Assembly (NCBI RefSeq): GCF_003579925.1
Contig: NZ_QUAL01000160.1
Span: 1-50,251, forward strand
From: Jiangella rhizosphaerae
GTDB lineage: Bacteria > Actinomycetota > Actinomycetes > Jiangellales > Jiangellaceae
DNA length: 50,251 nucleotides
Direction of reading: 5' to 3'
The translations under genes and the position numbers were made by a program. Positions 34,228-42,147 of this stretch are shown piece after piece. Under the pieces are notes generated by a model. That model was not told the DNA's origin. It made no database searches and worked only from the letters and a program-made list of their open reading frames with translations. Numbering within the stretch: position 1 is the first letter of the stretch; each line of letters begins with the position of its first letter.

Positions 34228-34254
34228 CATCCAGGGAGAGTGTGTCCCTGGATG
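34228..34254. promoter_or_regulatory. Operator between XRE regulator and aldo-keto reductase
   Basis: CATCCAGGGA-N7-TCCCTGGATG, perfect 10-bp arms, centred 44 bases upstream of the regulator start and 59 bases upstream of the reductase start. The best candidate binding site for the adjacent regulator. Confidence 0.8.
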
Positions 34255-34299
34255 CGTTGCGCCTGCACGCGCCGCCCGGCCGCGCCGACGCTGGAGGGC

Positions 34300-35292
34300 A
34301 TGACGACAGCGACACTCGACACCCGCATGCTCGGCCGCACCGGTCCCGCCGTCACCTCTCCCGGCATGGGCTGCATGGGCCTCTCCGGCGCCTACGGCCG
34401 CACCGACGACGACGAGAGCATCCAGGTCATCCATGGCTACCTCGACGCCGGCGGCACGCTGCTCGACACCGGTGACTTCTACGGCGCCGGCCACAACGAA
34501 CAGCTGATCGCCCGGGCACTGCGCGGCCGCGACCGCGACGACGTCGTGCTCTCGGTGAAGTTCGGCGCCCTTCTGGCGCCGGGACGCCCTCCGGCCGGCT
34601 TCGACGGCCGCCCGGCCGCCGTCCGGAACTCCCTCACGTACTCCCTGCAGCGTCTCGGCACCGATCACGTCGACATCTACCGTCCCGCCAGGCTCGACCG
34701 CAGTGTGCCGATCGAGGACACCGTCGGCGCGATCGCCGAGCTGGTGGAGCAGGGCTACGTCCGCCACATCGGGCTGAGCGAGGTCGGCGCCGAGACGATC
34801 CGCCGTGCGGCGGCGGTGGCGCCCATCTGCGACCTGCAGATCGAGTACTCCCTGCTCAGCAGGGGCATCGAGGACGAGATCCTGGCCACCTGCCGGGAGC
34901 TCGGCATCGGCATCACGGCCTACGGCGTGCTCTCGCGCGGGCTGATCGGCGGCAGCGGCTCGATCGACGGCGGCCGCGCGATGCAGCCGCGCTTCCAGGG
35001 CGCCAACCGCGAGCACAACGACGCGCTCGTCGCCCGGCTCCGGGGACTGGCCGAGGCGAAGGGCGCGTCGCCGGCGCAGCTGGCGATCGCCTGGGTCGCG
35101 GCCCAGGGCGACGACATCGTCCCCGTGGTCGGGCCGCGCCGCACCGAGCAGGTGGCGTCGATGATCGGTAGCACGGCCATCAGGCTGGACGGCGACGACC
35201 TCGCCCGCATCGACGAGCTGGTCCCGCCGGGGTCGGCCCGTGGCGAGCGTTACCCGGCGGCGTTCATGGCCGACCTCGACAGCGAGCGGTGA
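34300..35292 (+). CDS. Aldo/keto reductase, atypical active site
   Basis: 330 residues, ATG at 34300 with GGAGG. TIM-barrel AKR: 'TGPAVTSPGMGCMGLSGAYG', Asp56 and Tyr61 in 'LLDTGDFYG', Lys87 in 'SVKFG', 'YVRHIGLSEVGAETIRRA' and C-terminal NADP-binding 'VPVVGPRRTEQV'. The fourth tetrad residue, normally His in a 'LYYQHRVD' segment, is Ala130 in 'IYRPARLD'. I recall related actinobacterial proteins with the same change, so it may define a subgroup with altered chemistry. Probably NADPH-dependent; substrate unknown. Regulated by the divergent XRE protein. Confidence 0.9.
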   Translation: MTTATLDTRMLGRTGPAVTSPGMGCMGLSGAYGRTDDDESIQVIHGYLDAGGTLLDTGDFYGAGHNEQLIARALRGRDRDDVVLSVKFGALLAPGRPPAGFDGRPAAVRNSLTYSLQRLGTDHVDIYRPARLDRSVPIEDTVGAIAELVEQGYVRHIGLSEVGAETIRRAAAVAPICDLQIEYSLLSRGIEDEILATCRELGIGITAYGVLSRGLIGGSGSIDGGRAMQPRFQGANREHNDALVARLRGLAEAKGASPAQLAIAWVAAQGDDIVPVVGPRRTEQVASMIGSTAIRLDGDDLARIDELVPPGSARGERYPAAFMADLDSER

Positions 35293-35299
35293 GCCGTCC

Positions 35300-36256
35300 C
35301 TAGAGGCCGGAGGCGTCGACGAGGCGCTGGCCGACGGCGCGGGCGGTGTGCTGCAGCTCGACGCATTTGATGATGCGGAACGGGACCGGCAGCCGGGCCA
35401 GCTGCTCGGCGTACCACCAGGGGTTGCTGGTGCTGCCGGTCAGGCGAGTCGTCTCGTCGTCGAGCGGTTCCAGGAGGCCGAGCATGGGCGGCACACACGG
35501 CCGCACCTTCTCCAGCGGCCCCTCGATGATCACCTCGGTGTCGAACTCCCAGCCCTTCGCCAGATGCGCCTCGAGCTCGGCGACGGCATCGAGGTCGGCC
35601 GGCGGCGTGAACGACGCGTCCAGCACGGACACCGCCGTGACGCGATCCACCCGATACGCTCGCCGTGCGGCGGCACCGTGCGACCAGCACAGCAGGTACC
35701 AGCGGCCGTGCCGGACGACGACGGCCCAGGGCTCGACGTCGGCGGACCACTCCGAGCCGGCCTCGGACCGGTAGTCCAGCCGCACCTGGCGGCGGTCGGC
35801 GCACGCCTGCACGAGCGCCGTCGCGATCTCCGGCGAGGGGCGGGCGGCGGCGCGGTCCGGAGCCGGCGCCGTCGTGCGCCGGACCGCCTCGGCCTGGTGG
35901 GCGATCGGCTCGGGCAGCGCGCGCAGCAGCTTCCCCAGCGCGCTCCCGACCGGGTCGGCGGCGTCGGCGGCGTCGTGGTGGCCGTCGAGGACGGCCATGA
36001 CCAGGCCGAGCACCTCGGCGGCGCTGAACAGCAGCGGCGGCAGCCGGACGCCGCGGCCGAGCCGGTACCCGCCGTACGGCCCGCGGGCCGACTCGATCGG
36101 CAGGCCGGCCTCGCGCAGGATGCCGACGTAGCGGCGGGCGGCCCGCTCGGTGACGCCGAGCTTGCCGGCGAGGCGCTCGGCCGTGATGCCCGGCGCACCC
36201 TGGATCAGCTCGAGCGCCAGCAGCGCCCGCGCCGTCGGACTCGCATCGACCGACAC
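35300..36256 (-). CDS. WYL-domain (YafY-like) transcriptional regulator
   Basis: 318 residues from GTG at 36256 (GGAGG 7 bases upstream). N-terminal HTH_11 'ALLALELIQGAPGITAERLAGKLGVTERAARRYVGILREAGLPI', then a WYL domain ('RQVRLDYRSEAGSEWSADVEPWAVVVRHGRWYLLCW') and WCX-like C-terminus ('VRPCVPPMLGLLEPL'). WYL regulators sense ligands such as nucleotides. Divergent from DinB-GNAT genes, 55 bases apart. Convergent with the reductase, 7 bases apart. Confidence 0.92.
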   Translation of the reverse strand: MSVDASPTARALLALELIQGAPGITAERLAGKLGVTERAARRYVGILREAGLPIESARGPYGGYRLGRGVRLPPLLFSAAEVLGLVMAVLDGHHDAADAADPVGSALGKLLRALPEPIAHQAEAVRRTTAPAPDRAAARPSPEIATALVQACADRRQVRLDYRSEAGSEWSADVEPWAVVVRHGRWYLLCWSHGAAARRAYRVDRVTAVSVLDASFTPPADLDAVAELEAHLAKGWEFDTEVIIEGPLEKVRPCVPPMLGLLEPLDDETTRLTGSTSNPWWYAEQLARLPVPFRIIKCVELQHTARAVGQRLVDASGL

Positions 36257-36311
36257 GATCGACCTCCAAACCGGAAGCAGAACGTCCGGAACAGACTCTA
36301 GCGTGCCTCCC

Positions 36312-36869
36312 ATGGACCTTCAGGACATGACCGTGATCAAGGAGTCGATGGCGGGCGACGAGGTCGAGATGCTGATGTTCGCCCTCGAGCGCGCCCGGGC
36401 GCAGTTCGCCTGGAAGTGCGGCGGCCTCGACGCCGACGCCCTCAACAAGCCGTTGCCGCCGTCGGCCATGACGCTCGGCGGGCTGGTCAAACATGTCGCG
36501 CTCTGCGAGGACATGCGGATCAACGAGTTCATCACCGGCGACCCCATGCCCGAGCCGTGGACGCAGGAGAACTTCGACGCCGACCCCGAGTGGGACTGGC
36601 ACTCGGCCGCCGACGACACGCCGGAGGAGCTGTACGCCCTGTGGCGCGCGGCGGTCGAGCGGTCCCGGGCGGCGTGGGCGACGGTGCTCGCGACCGGCGG
36701 GCTGGACCAGCCGTCGATCTTCACCACGAAGTCCGGCGACCACCCGAACCTGCGCCGCGTGCTCGTGGACGCGGTCGAGCACTACATCCGCCACACCGGG
36801 CACGCCGACCTGCTCCGCGAGAACGTCGACGGCCTGGTGGGTGAGGACCCGCCGCAGCCGGCGTCGTGA
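36312..36869 (+). CDS. DinB/DUF664-family protein
   Basis: 185 residues. Four-helix-bundle DinB fold with metal-ligand histidines in 'LGGLVKHVALCED' and 'HYIRHTGHADLLRENVDG', as in mycothiol/bacillithiol-dependent transferase-like DUF664 proteins. ATG at 36312; TAGCGT is 7 bases upstream and no ribosome site is seen, suggesting a leaderless message. Overlaps the GNAT gene (GTGA). Enzymatic role not determined. Confidence 0.9.
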   Translation: MDLQDMTVIKESMAGDEVEMLMFALERARAQFAWKCGGLDADALNKPLPPSAMTLGGLVKHVALCEDMRINEFITGDPMPEPWTQENFDADPEWDWHSAADDTPEELYALWRAAVERSRAAWATVLATGGLDQPSIFTTKSGDHPNLRRVLVDAVEHYIRHTGHADLLRENVDGLVGEDPPQPAS

Positions 36870-37498
36870 AGCCGAAGGAACCGGTCCGTGCCGATCAGGT
36901 GAGAGTCGTCCCGGCCAACCAGGCGTCCTGGCACGACCTGACGCTGGTCTTCGGGACGGCCGACTACGCGGCGCGCTGCCGCTGCCAGCGGTTCAAGGTC
37001 GAGGGCTGGATCTGGCGCGACACCACGTTCGACGAACGGGTCGCGATGCAGGAGGAGCAGACGCACTGCGACGAGCCTGACGCGGAGCGCACCAGCGGGC
37101 TGGTCGCCTACGTCGACGGCGAGCCCGCCGGCTGGGTGGCCGTCGAGCCGCGCCTGGCCTACCCGGGGCTGTTCCACAGCCGCAGCCCGGTGGTCTGGCG
37201 GGGCCGCGACGAGGACCGTGACGACCCCGGCGTGTGGTCGGTGACCTGCGCGATCGTCCGCAAGGGCTATCGCGGCCGCGGCCTGACGTACCACCTCGCC
37301 GCGGCCACCGTCGGCTACGCCCGCGACCGCGGCGCCCAGGCTCTGGAGGCGTACGCGATGATCACCGAGCCGGGCAAGGAGATCACGTGGGGTGAGCTGC
37401 ACGTCGGCGCCCGGCAGGTCTTCGAGGAGGCGGGGTTCACCCAGGTCAGCCATCCCACCAAGCGCCGCGTCGTGATGCGGGTGGAATTCCGCGCGTAG
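36866..37498 (+). CDS. GNAT-family N-acetyltransferase
   Basis: 210 residues, GTG overlapping the DinB stop. GNAT core 'GEPAGWVAVEPR', 'VWSVTCAIVRKGYRGRGLTYHLAAATVGYARDRGAQALEAYAM' with the acetyl-CoA-binding R/Q-x-x-G-x-G/A-like segment 'RKGYRGRG'. A Cys pair 'AARCRCQRF' near the N-terminus is unusual. Substrate unknown; co-transcribed with DinB. Confidence 0.9.
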   Translation: MKPKEPVRADQVRVVPANQASWHDLTLVFGTADYAARCRCQRFKVEGWIWRDTTFDERVAMQEEQTHCDEPDAERTSGLVAYVDGEPAGWVAVEPRLAYPGLFHSRSPVVWRGRDEDRDDPGVWSVTCAIVRKGYRGRGLTYHLAAATVGYARDRGAQALEAYAMITEPGKEITWGELHVGARQVFEEAGFTQVSHPTKRRVVMRVEFRA

Positions 37499-37577
37499 GT
37501 GTGTCGGATCGCGGCCGTCCCGCTCGTCGTAGGGGAGTACCGCGAAGATGACAGGATCCCTGCGAAGGAGCCCCGCC

Positions 37578-37916
37578 ATGAAGTACCTGATGTTCGTCAC
37601 CACCGACAAGGACCACACCGAAGCCGACGCCGCCGCGGCGCCGGACATCGAGGAGTGGGTCGCCTACGTCACCGGCGCAGGCAAGCATGTCATCGGCGAC
37701 CGCCTCCGCCCGTCGGCCGACGCGACGACCGTGCGGGTGCGCGGCGGCGAGCTGCTGGTCACCGACGGCCCGTTCGCCGAGGTGAGCGAGTGGATCGCCG
37801 GCTTCGACGTGCTCGAGTGCGCCGACCTCGACGAGGCGATCGAGATCGCCTCGAAGCACCCCATGGCCTACACCGGACGGCTGGAGCTGCGGCCGTTCTG
37901 GCCCCTCGACGGGTGA
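37578..37916 (+). CDS. DGPF/YCII-domain protein, ECF42 partner
   Basis: 112 residues, ATG at 37578 with GAAGGAG. MKYLMFVTTDKDHTE..., 'VIGDRLRPSADATTVRV', 'LVTDGPFAEVSEWIAGFDVLECADLDEAIEIA' and 'RLELRPFW' define the YCII-related DGPF family. Such genes nearly always precede ECF42 sigma factors, as here with a 4-base overlap. The biochemical role in signalling is unclear. Confidence 0.95.
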   Translation: MKYLMFVTTDKDHTEADAAAAPDIEEWVAYVTGAGKHVIGDRLRPSADATTVRVRGGELLVTDGPFAEVSEWIAGFDVLECADLDEAIEIASKHPMAYTGRLELRPFWPLDG

Positions 37917-39148
37917 CGGACGCGCGCGGCGCGGTCGCCGACGTCGTCGCCGCCGAGCGGCTGCGCATCGTCGCCGCGCTGATCCGCGTCACCGGCGACT
38001 TCGACCTGGCCGAGGACTGCGTGCAGGACGCCGTCGAGCGGGCGCTGGAGCGCTGGCCCGCCGACGGCGTCCCCGACAACCCCGGCGCCTGGCTGACGAC
38101 GACCGCCCGGCGGCGCGCCGTCGACACCCTGCGCCGCCGTCAGACCGAGCGGACGAAGCTCCAGGAGGCGCAGGCGCTGGCCGAGCTGGCCCGCGACCTC
38201 ACCGGCGACGACCCCGGCCCGTACGGCGACGACCGGCTGAAGCTGCTGTTCACCTGCTGCCACCCGGCGCTGCCGATGGCCGGCCGGGTGGCGCTGACGC
38301 TGAAGTCGGTGGCCGGGCTGTCGACGCGGCAGATCGCCCGGGCGTTCCTCGTCAGCGAGGCGACGATGGGGCAGCGGCTGCTGCGGACGAAGAACAAGAT
38401 CGAGCACGCCGGCATCGGTTTCCGCGTGCCCGAGCCGCACCGGCTGGCCGAGCGCACGGCCGCCGTCCTGGCCGTCGTGTACCTGATCTTCACCGAGGGC
38501 TACGCGGCCACCGAGGGCGAGCCGTTCCGCGACGACCTCGCCGCCGAGGCCGTGCAGCTGGCCGGTCTGGTCGTGCAGCTGCTCCCCGGTGACGACGAGG
38601 CGCTCGGCCTGCACGCGCTCCTGCTGCTGCAGCACGCCCGCCGCGCGGCCCGGACCGACGCCGGCGAGCTGGTCTCGCTGGAGGACCAGGACCGCGGCCG
38701 CTGGGATCGCGACCGGGTCGACGCCGGCCTGGCCGCGCTCGCCGCAGCCCGGTCCACCGGCCGCCCGCCCGGCTACTACCGGCTGCAGGCCGAGATCGCC
38801 GCGCTGCACGCGACCGCCCCCGACGCCGACGCCACCGACTGGGCCCGCATCGTCATCGCCTACGACGCGCTGCTGGCGCTGCGTCCGTCGCCGGTGATCG
38901 CACTGAACCGGGCGGTCGCGGTCGCCTTCCGCGACGGTCCGGCGGCCGGGCTGGCCCTCGTGGACGAGCTCGGCGACGAGCTGGCGGACTACCCGCCGCT
39001 GCCCGCTGTCCGCGCCGACCTGCTGCGCCGGGCCGGACGGCGTTCCGAGGCGGCCGCCGCCTACCGCGCCGCCATCGCCGTCGCCCGTACTGACGCCGAG
39101 CGCCGGCTGCTGGAGCGTCGCCTTCGCGACGTCACAACGCAAAGTTGA
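37913..39148 (+). CDS. ECF42-type RNA polymerase sigma factor
   Basis: 411 residues, GTG overlapping the DGPF stop. Sigma-2 ('AERLRIVAALIRVTGDFDLAEDCVQDAVERALERWP', 'NPGAWLTTTARRRAVDTLRRR') and sigma-4 ('ALTLKSVAGLSTRQIARAFLVSEATMGQRLLRTKNKI') regions, then a ~200-residue C-terminal TPR-like extension ('AVYLIFTEGYAA', 'VIALNRAVAVAFRDGPAAGL'), the hallmark of ECF42, which has no classic anti-sigma factor. The final residues and stop codon lie inside a family B hairpin, so its 3' end may have been replaced by that element. Confidence 0.95.
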   Translation: MTDARGAVADVVAAERLRIVAALIRVTGDFDLAEDCVQDAVERALERWPADGVPDNPGAWLTTTARRRAVDTLRRRQTERTKLQEAQALAELARDLTGDDPGPYGDDRLKLLFTCCHPALPMAGRVALTLKSVAGLSTRQIARAFLVSEATMGQRLLRTKNKIEHAGIGFRVPEPHRLAERTAAVLAVVYLIFTEGYAATEGEPFRDDLAAEAVQLAGLVVQLLPGDDEALGLHALLLLQHARRAARTDAGELVSLEDQDRGRWDRDRVDAGLAALAAARSTGRPPGYYRLQAEIAALHATAPDADATDWARIVIAYDALLALRPSPVIALNRAVAVAFRDGPAAGLALVDELGDELADYPPLPAVRADLLRRAGRRSEAAAAYRAAIAVARTDAERRLLERRLRDVTTQS

Positions 39149-39215
39149 TCTTGGAGTTGTTCGGGTATCTCTCGGACATTTCGCCCGGGATAGGCCGAAC
39201 AACTCCAAGATCAAC
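39144..39215. repeat. Family B hairpin element, copy 2
   Basis: Perfect 21-bp stem (39144-39164 with 39195-39215) and a 30-base loop containing TCGGACATTTCGCCC. It provides the TGA (39146-39148) that ends the sigma factor and fills most of the convergent gap to the MMPL gene. Confidence 0.95.
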
Positions 39216-39238
39216 GTAGGTGGGGGACGGGGTCGGGG

Positions 39239-41338
39239 TCAGCCGACCAGGGCGGGCCCTCGCTCGGCGGACGCCTCGGCGGGCGCGGCCGGCGACGGAG
39301 CGGACTCGGTGAGCGCCAGCCGCTCGTGCACCCGGCGCAGCGGCCGGGGGAGCCACCAGTTGCGCGAGCCCAGCAGCGTCATCGTCGCCGGGACGAGGAG
39401 CATGCGGACGACGACGGCGTCCAGCGCGATCGCCAGCACCAGCCCGAGCCCGATGGCCTTGATCGGCGCGAACCCGCCGAAGACGAACCCGGCGAAGACC
39501 ACCCCGATGATCAGCGCGGCCGCCGTGACGATGCCGCCGGTGCGTTGCAGCCCGGCCACCACCGAGCCCGATGCGCCGTCGCCGGCCAGCCAGCGCTCGC
39601 GGATCCGCGACAGCAGGAACACCTCGTAGTCGACGGAGAGCCCGAACGCGATCGCGCCGACCAGGATCGGGACGGTCAGGTGCAGGTAGCCGAGGCCGTC
39701 GGCGCCGACCAGCCCGGCGAGGTGACCCTGCTGGAACACCCAGACGACCACGCCGAGGGCGGCGCCGATGCTCAGCAGGTTGGTGAGGATCGCCTTGATC
39801 GGCAGCAGGATCGAGCCGGTGAACGCGAACAGCAGGGCCAGCGTGCCGAGCGCCACCAGCGCGATCGCCCACGGCAGCCGGTCGGCCAGCATCGCCCGGT
39901 AGTCCACCAGCGTCGCGGTGTCGCCGCCGACCTGCACCTCGTACGGCAGGTCGAGGTCACGGATCGCCCGGACGGCGTCCTGCGCGGCCTGGCCCTCGGC
40001 GTCGCCGGCCGGGGTCGCGGCCAGCCCGGTGAGCTCGTCCGTCAACGGCACGACCTCGACCGACGCGATGCCGGGCAGGTCCTCGACGGCGTCCCGCAGC
40101 CCGGCCACCGAGTCGGCCGGAGCCGACGCCACGACCTCGATGTCGCCGGCCCACCGCGCTTGCTCGGGGAAGTGCGTGCCCAGCTGCGTCCACAGCTCGC
40201 GGGTGTCCGTGGACGTCGGCAGCATGCGCGGGTCGCCCTGCGAGATGTGCATGTCCGCGACCGGTACCGCCAGTGTGACCAGCGCCGCCGCGGTCGTGAC
40301 CAGCGTGAGGACGGGCCGCTTCTGCACGCCGCGGGCGACCCGGGCGAACACGCCGTCACCGGACCGCTCGCGTGACGGCGAGATCCGGTGGCCGAACGTC
40401 GCCAGCAGCGCCGGCAGCAGGGTCAGCGCGGCGACCATGTCCGCCACCACGACGCCGGCGCCGGCCAGCCCCATCGAGCGCAGGAACGGGTCGTTGAAGA
40501 CCACCAGCCCGGCCAGCGCGACGGCCACCGTCAACCCGGAGAACACGACCGTCCGCCCGGCGGTCGCCGCCGTCCGCAGCACGGCCTCCCGCACGTCGGG
40601 CGCCGTCCGGCGCTCCTCGCGGAACCGGCTCACCATCAGCAGCGCGTAGTCGACGGCGAGGCCGACGGCCAGCATCGTCGTGATCTGGATCGAGTACACC
40701 GACACGTCGGTGACGTGGCTGAACGCGAACAGGATCCCGAACGTCGCTCCGACGCCGACGCCGGCCACCAGCAGCGGCAGCCCGGCCGCGAGCAGCCCGC
40801 CGAACACGACCAGCAGCAGGATCAGCACGACCGGCATGGTCAGCATCTCCGCGCGGGCCACGTCCTCCTGGGCGGTCTCGGCGAACTCGACATCGGACAG
40901 CGGGCCGCCGGCGACGACGACCGACGTCGCGTCGATCGACTCCAGCCGCTCCGCGGCCTGCGCCGCCTCGCCCTCGCCGTCGTCCTCGAGCCCGGGCGAG
41001 AGGGCGATCTCGACGAGGACCGCGTCGCCCGCCTCCGACGGCAACGGCGGCGAGACCGACTCGATGCCCGGCAGCGCGGCGACGTCGGCGAGCCCGGCCT
41101 CCATCGCCGCGGCGGAGGCTCCGGTGATGACGGCGGTGACGGTGTCCGGCTGCGGCGCGGCGTCGTCGACCCGCTCCTCGGTCTGCGCGGACTCGCTGCC
41201 CGGCACCGTGCCGACATCGGAGGTGAGGCGGTCGAACACGCCGGTGCCGATGCCGAAGCCGGCGGCGACGACGGCGACCCAGGCGAGGATGACGATCAGG
41301 GGCCGCCTGACGGCGAACCCGGTGATGCTGCGCAACAT
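39239..41338 (-). CDS. MMPL/RND-family membrane transporter
   Basis: 699 residues, ATG at 41338. Twelve helices in two halves: TM1 'PLIVILAWVAVVAAGFGIG', a first extracytoplasmic loop, the TM2-6 block with 'MLAVGLAVDYALLMVSRFREE' and 'VVFSGLTVAVALAGLVVF', and the second half with 'AFGLSVDYEVFLLSRIRERW' and 'ALIIGVVFAGFVFGGF'. The GxxxDY motifs are those of MmpL proton-driven exporters of lipids or drugs. Downstream of its own two-component genes; two palindromes lie in the 116-base gap before it. Confidence 0.95.
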   Translation of the reverse strand: MLRSITGFAVRRPLIVILAWVAVVAAGFGIGTGVFDRLTSDVGTVPGSESAQTEERVDDAAPQPDTVTAVITGASAAAMEAGLADVAALPGIESVSPPLPSEAGDAVLVEIALSPGLEDDGEGEAAQAAERLESIDATSVVVAGGPLSDVEFAETAQEDVARAEMLTMPVVLILLLVVFGGLLAAGLPLLVAGVGVGATFGILFAFSHVTDVSVYSIQITTMLAVGLAVDYALLMVSRFREERRTAPDVREAVLRTAATAGRTVVFSGLTVAVALAGLVVFNDPFLRSMGLAGAGVVVADMVAALTLLPALLATFGHRISPSRERSGDGVFARVARGVQKRPVLTLVTTAAALVTLAVPVADMHISQGDPRMLPTSTDTRELWTQLGTHFPEQARWAGDIEVVASAPADSVAGLRDAVEDLPGIASVEVVPLTDELTGLAATPAGDAEGQAAQDAVRAIRDLDLPYEVQVGGDTATLVDYRAMLADRLPWAIALVALGTLALLFAFTGSILLPIKAILTNLLSIGAALGVVVWVFQQGHLAGLVGADGLGYLHLTVPILVGAIAFGLSVDYEVFLLSRIRERWLAGDGASGSVVAGLQRTGGIVTAAALIIGVVFAGFVFGGFAPIKAIGLGLVLAIALDAVVVRMLLVPATMTLLGSRNWWLPRPLRRVHERLALTESAPSPAAPAEASAERGPALVG

Positions 41339-41427
41339 GGCGGCCTCCTTGGGGGTTCCGATGGACTGGATCGATCGTGGTCCTCGGACCCGCCGCGGCG
41401 GATCGCCGTGAAGAGCGGATTCGCGCA

Positions 41428-41443
41428 CCGCTCCCAGGAGCGG
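41428..41443. promoter_or_regulatory. Palindrome 1 upstream of MMPL
   Basis: CCGCTCCCAGGAGCGG: 7-bp arms around CA, 90-105 bases upstream of the MMPL start. Same CTCCCAGGAG centre as the site before the kinase gene. Confidence 0.7.
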
Positions 41444-41447
41444 GCGC

Positions 41448-41465
41448 CTCGCTCTCAGGAGTGAG
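41448..41465. promoter_or_regulatory. Palindrome 2 upstream of MMPL
   Basis: CTCGCTCTCAGGAGTGAG: 8-bp arms (two G/T pairs) around CA, overlapping the response-regulator stop codon. With palindrome 1 it forms a pair 21 bp apart, centre to centre. Confidence 0.65.
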
Positions 41466-42144
41466 ACTCTCCCGGCACGACCAGGCCGGTCTCGTACGCG
41501 AGCACGACCGCCTGGACGCGGTCGCGCAGGCCGAGCTTGCTGAGCATGCTGCTCACGTGCGTCTTCACGGTGTGCTCGGTGACGAACAACTCGGCCGCGA
41601 TCTCGGCGTTGGACAGCCCGCGGGCGACCTGGCGAAGCGTCTCGGTCTCGCGGGCGGTCAGCACGTCCAGCCGGCCGTCGGCGGCCCCCTGACCGGCACC
41701 CGGCGGGCCACCGGCGCGGCCGACGACGTCCGCGATGAGCCGCCGGGTGACCGACGGCGCCAGCAGCGCCTCGCCGGAGGCGACGACGCGGACCGCCTCG
41801 ACCAGCTCGTCGCGGCGCATGTCCTTGAGCAGGAACCCGCTGGCGCCGGCCCGCAGCGCGTCGTACACGTACTCGTCGAGGTCGAACGTGGTGAGTACGA
41901 GCACCCGGGCGTCGGTCTCGCGGCAGATCGCGATGGTCGCCTCGATGCCGTCCATGTTCGGCATGCGGATGTCCATGAGCACGACGTCGGGCCGCAGCTC
42001 GCGGGCGGCGGCGACGGCCTGCGCGCCGTCCTCGGCCTCGCCGACGACGGCGATGTCGGGCTGCGCGTCGAGGATCATCGCGAAGCCGCCACGCACCAGC
42101 GCTTGGTCGTCGGCGATCAGCACGCGGATGGTCGGCTCGGGCAC
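41455..42144 (-). CDS. NarL-type response regulator of the MMPL locus
   Basis: 229 residues, GTG start. Receiver domain with Asp58 in 'DVVLMDIRMPNMDG', 'LVLTTFDLDEYVYDALRAGASGFLLKD', then LuxR HTH 'LTARETETLRQVARGLSNAEIAAELFVTEHTVKTHVSSMLSKL'. Three bases separate it from the kinase stop. It likely binds the CTCCCAGGAG palindromes before the kinase and MMPL genes. Confidence 0.95.
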   Translation of the reverse strand: MPEPTIRVLIADDQALVRGGFAMILDAQPDIAVVGEAEDGAQAVAAARELRPDVVLMDIRMPNMDGIEATIAICRETDARVLVLTTFDLDEYVYDALRAGASGFLLKDMRRDELVEAVRVVASGEALLAPSVTRRLIADVVGRAGGPPGAGQGAADGRLDVLTARETETLRQVARGLSNAEIAAELFVTEHTVKTHVSSMLSKLGLRDRVQAVVLAYETGLVVPGESHS

Positions 42145-42147
42145 ACG

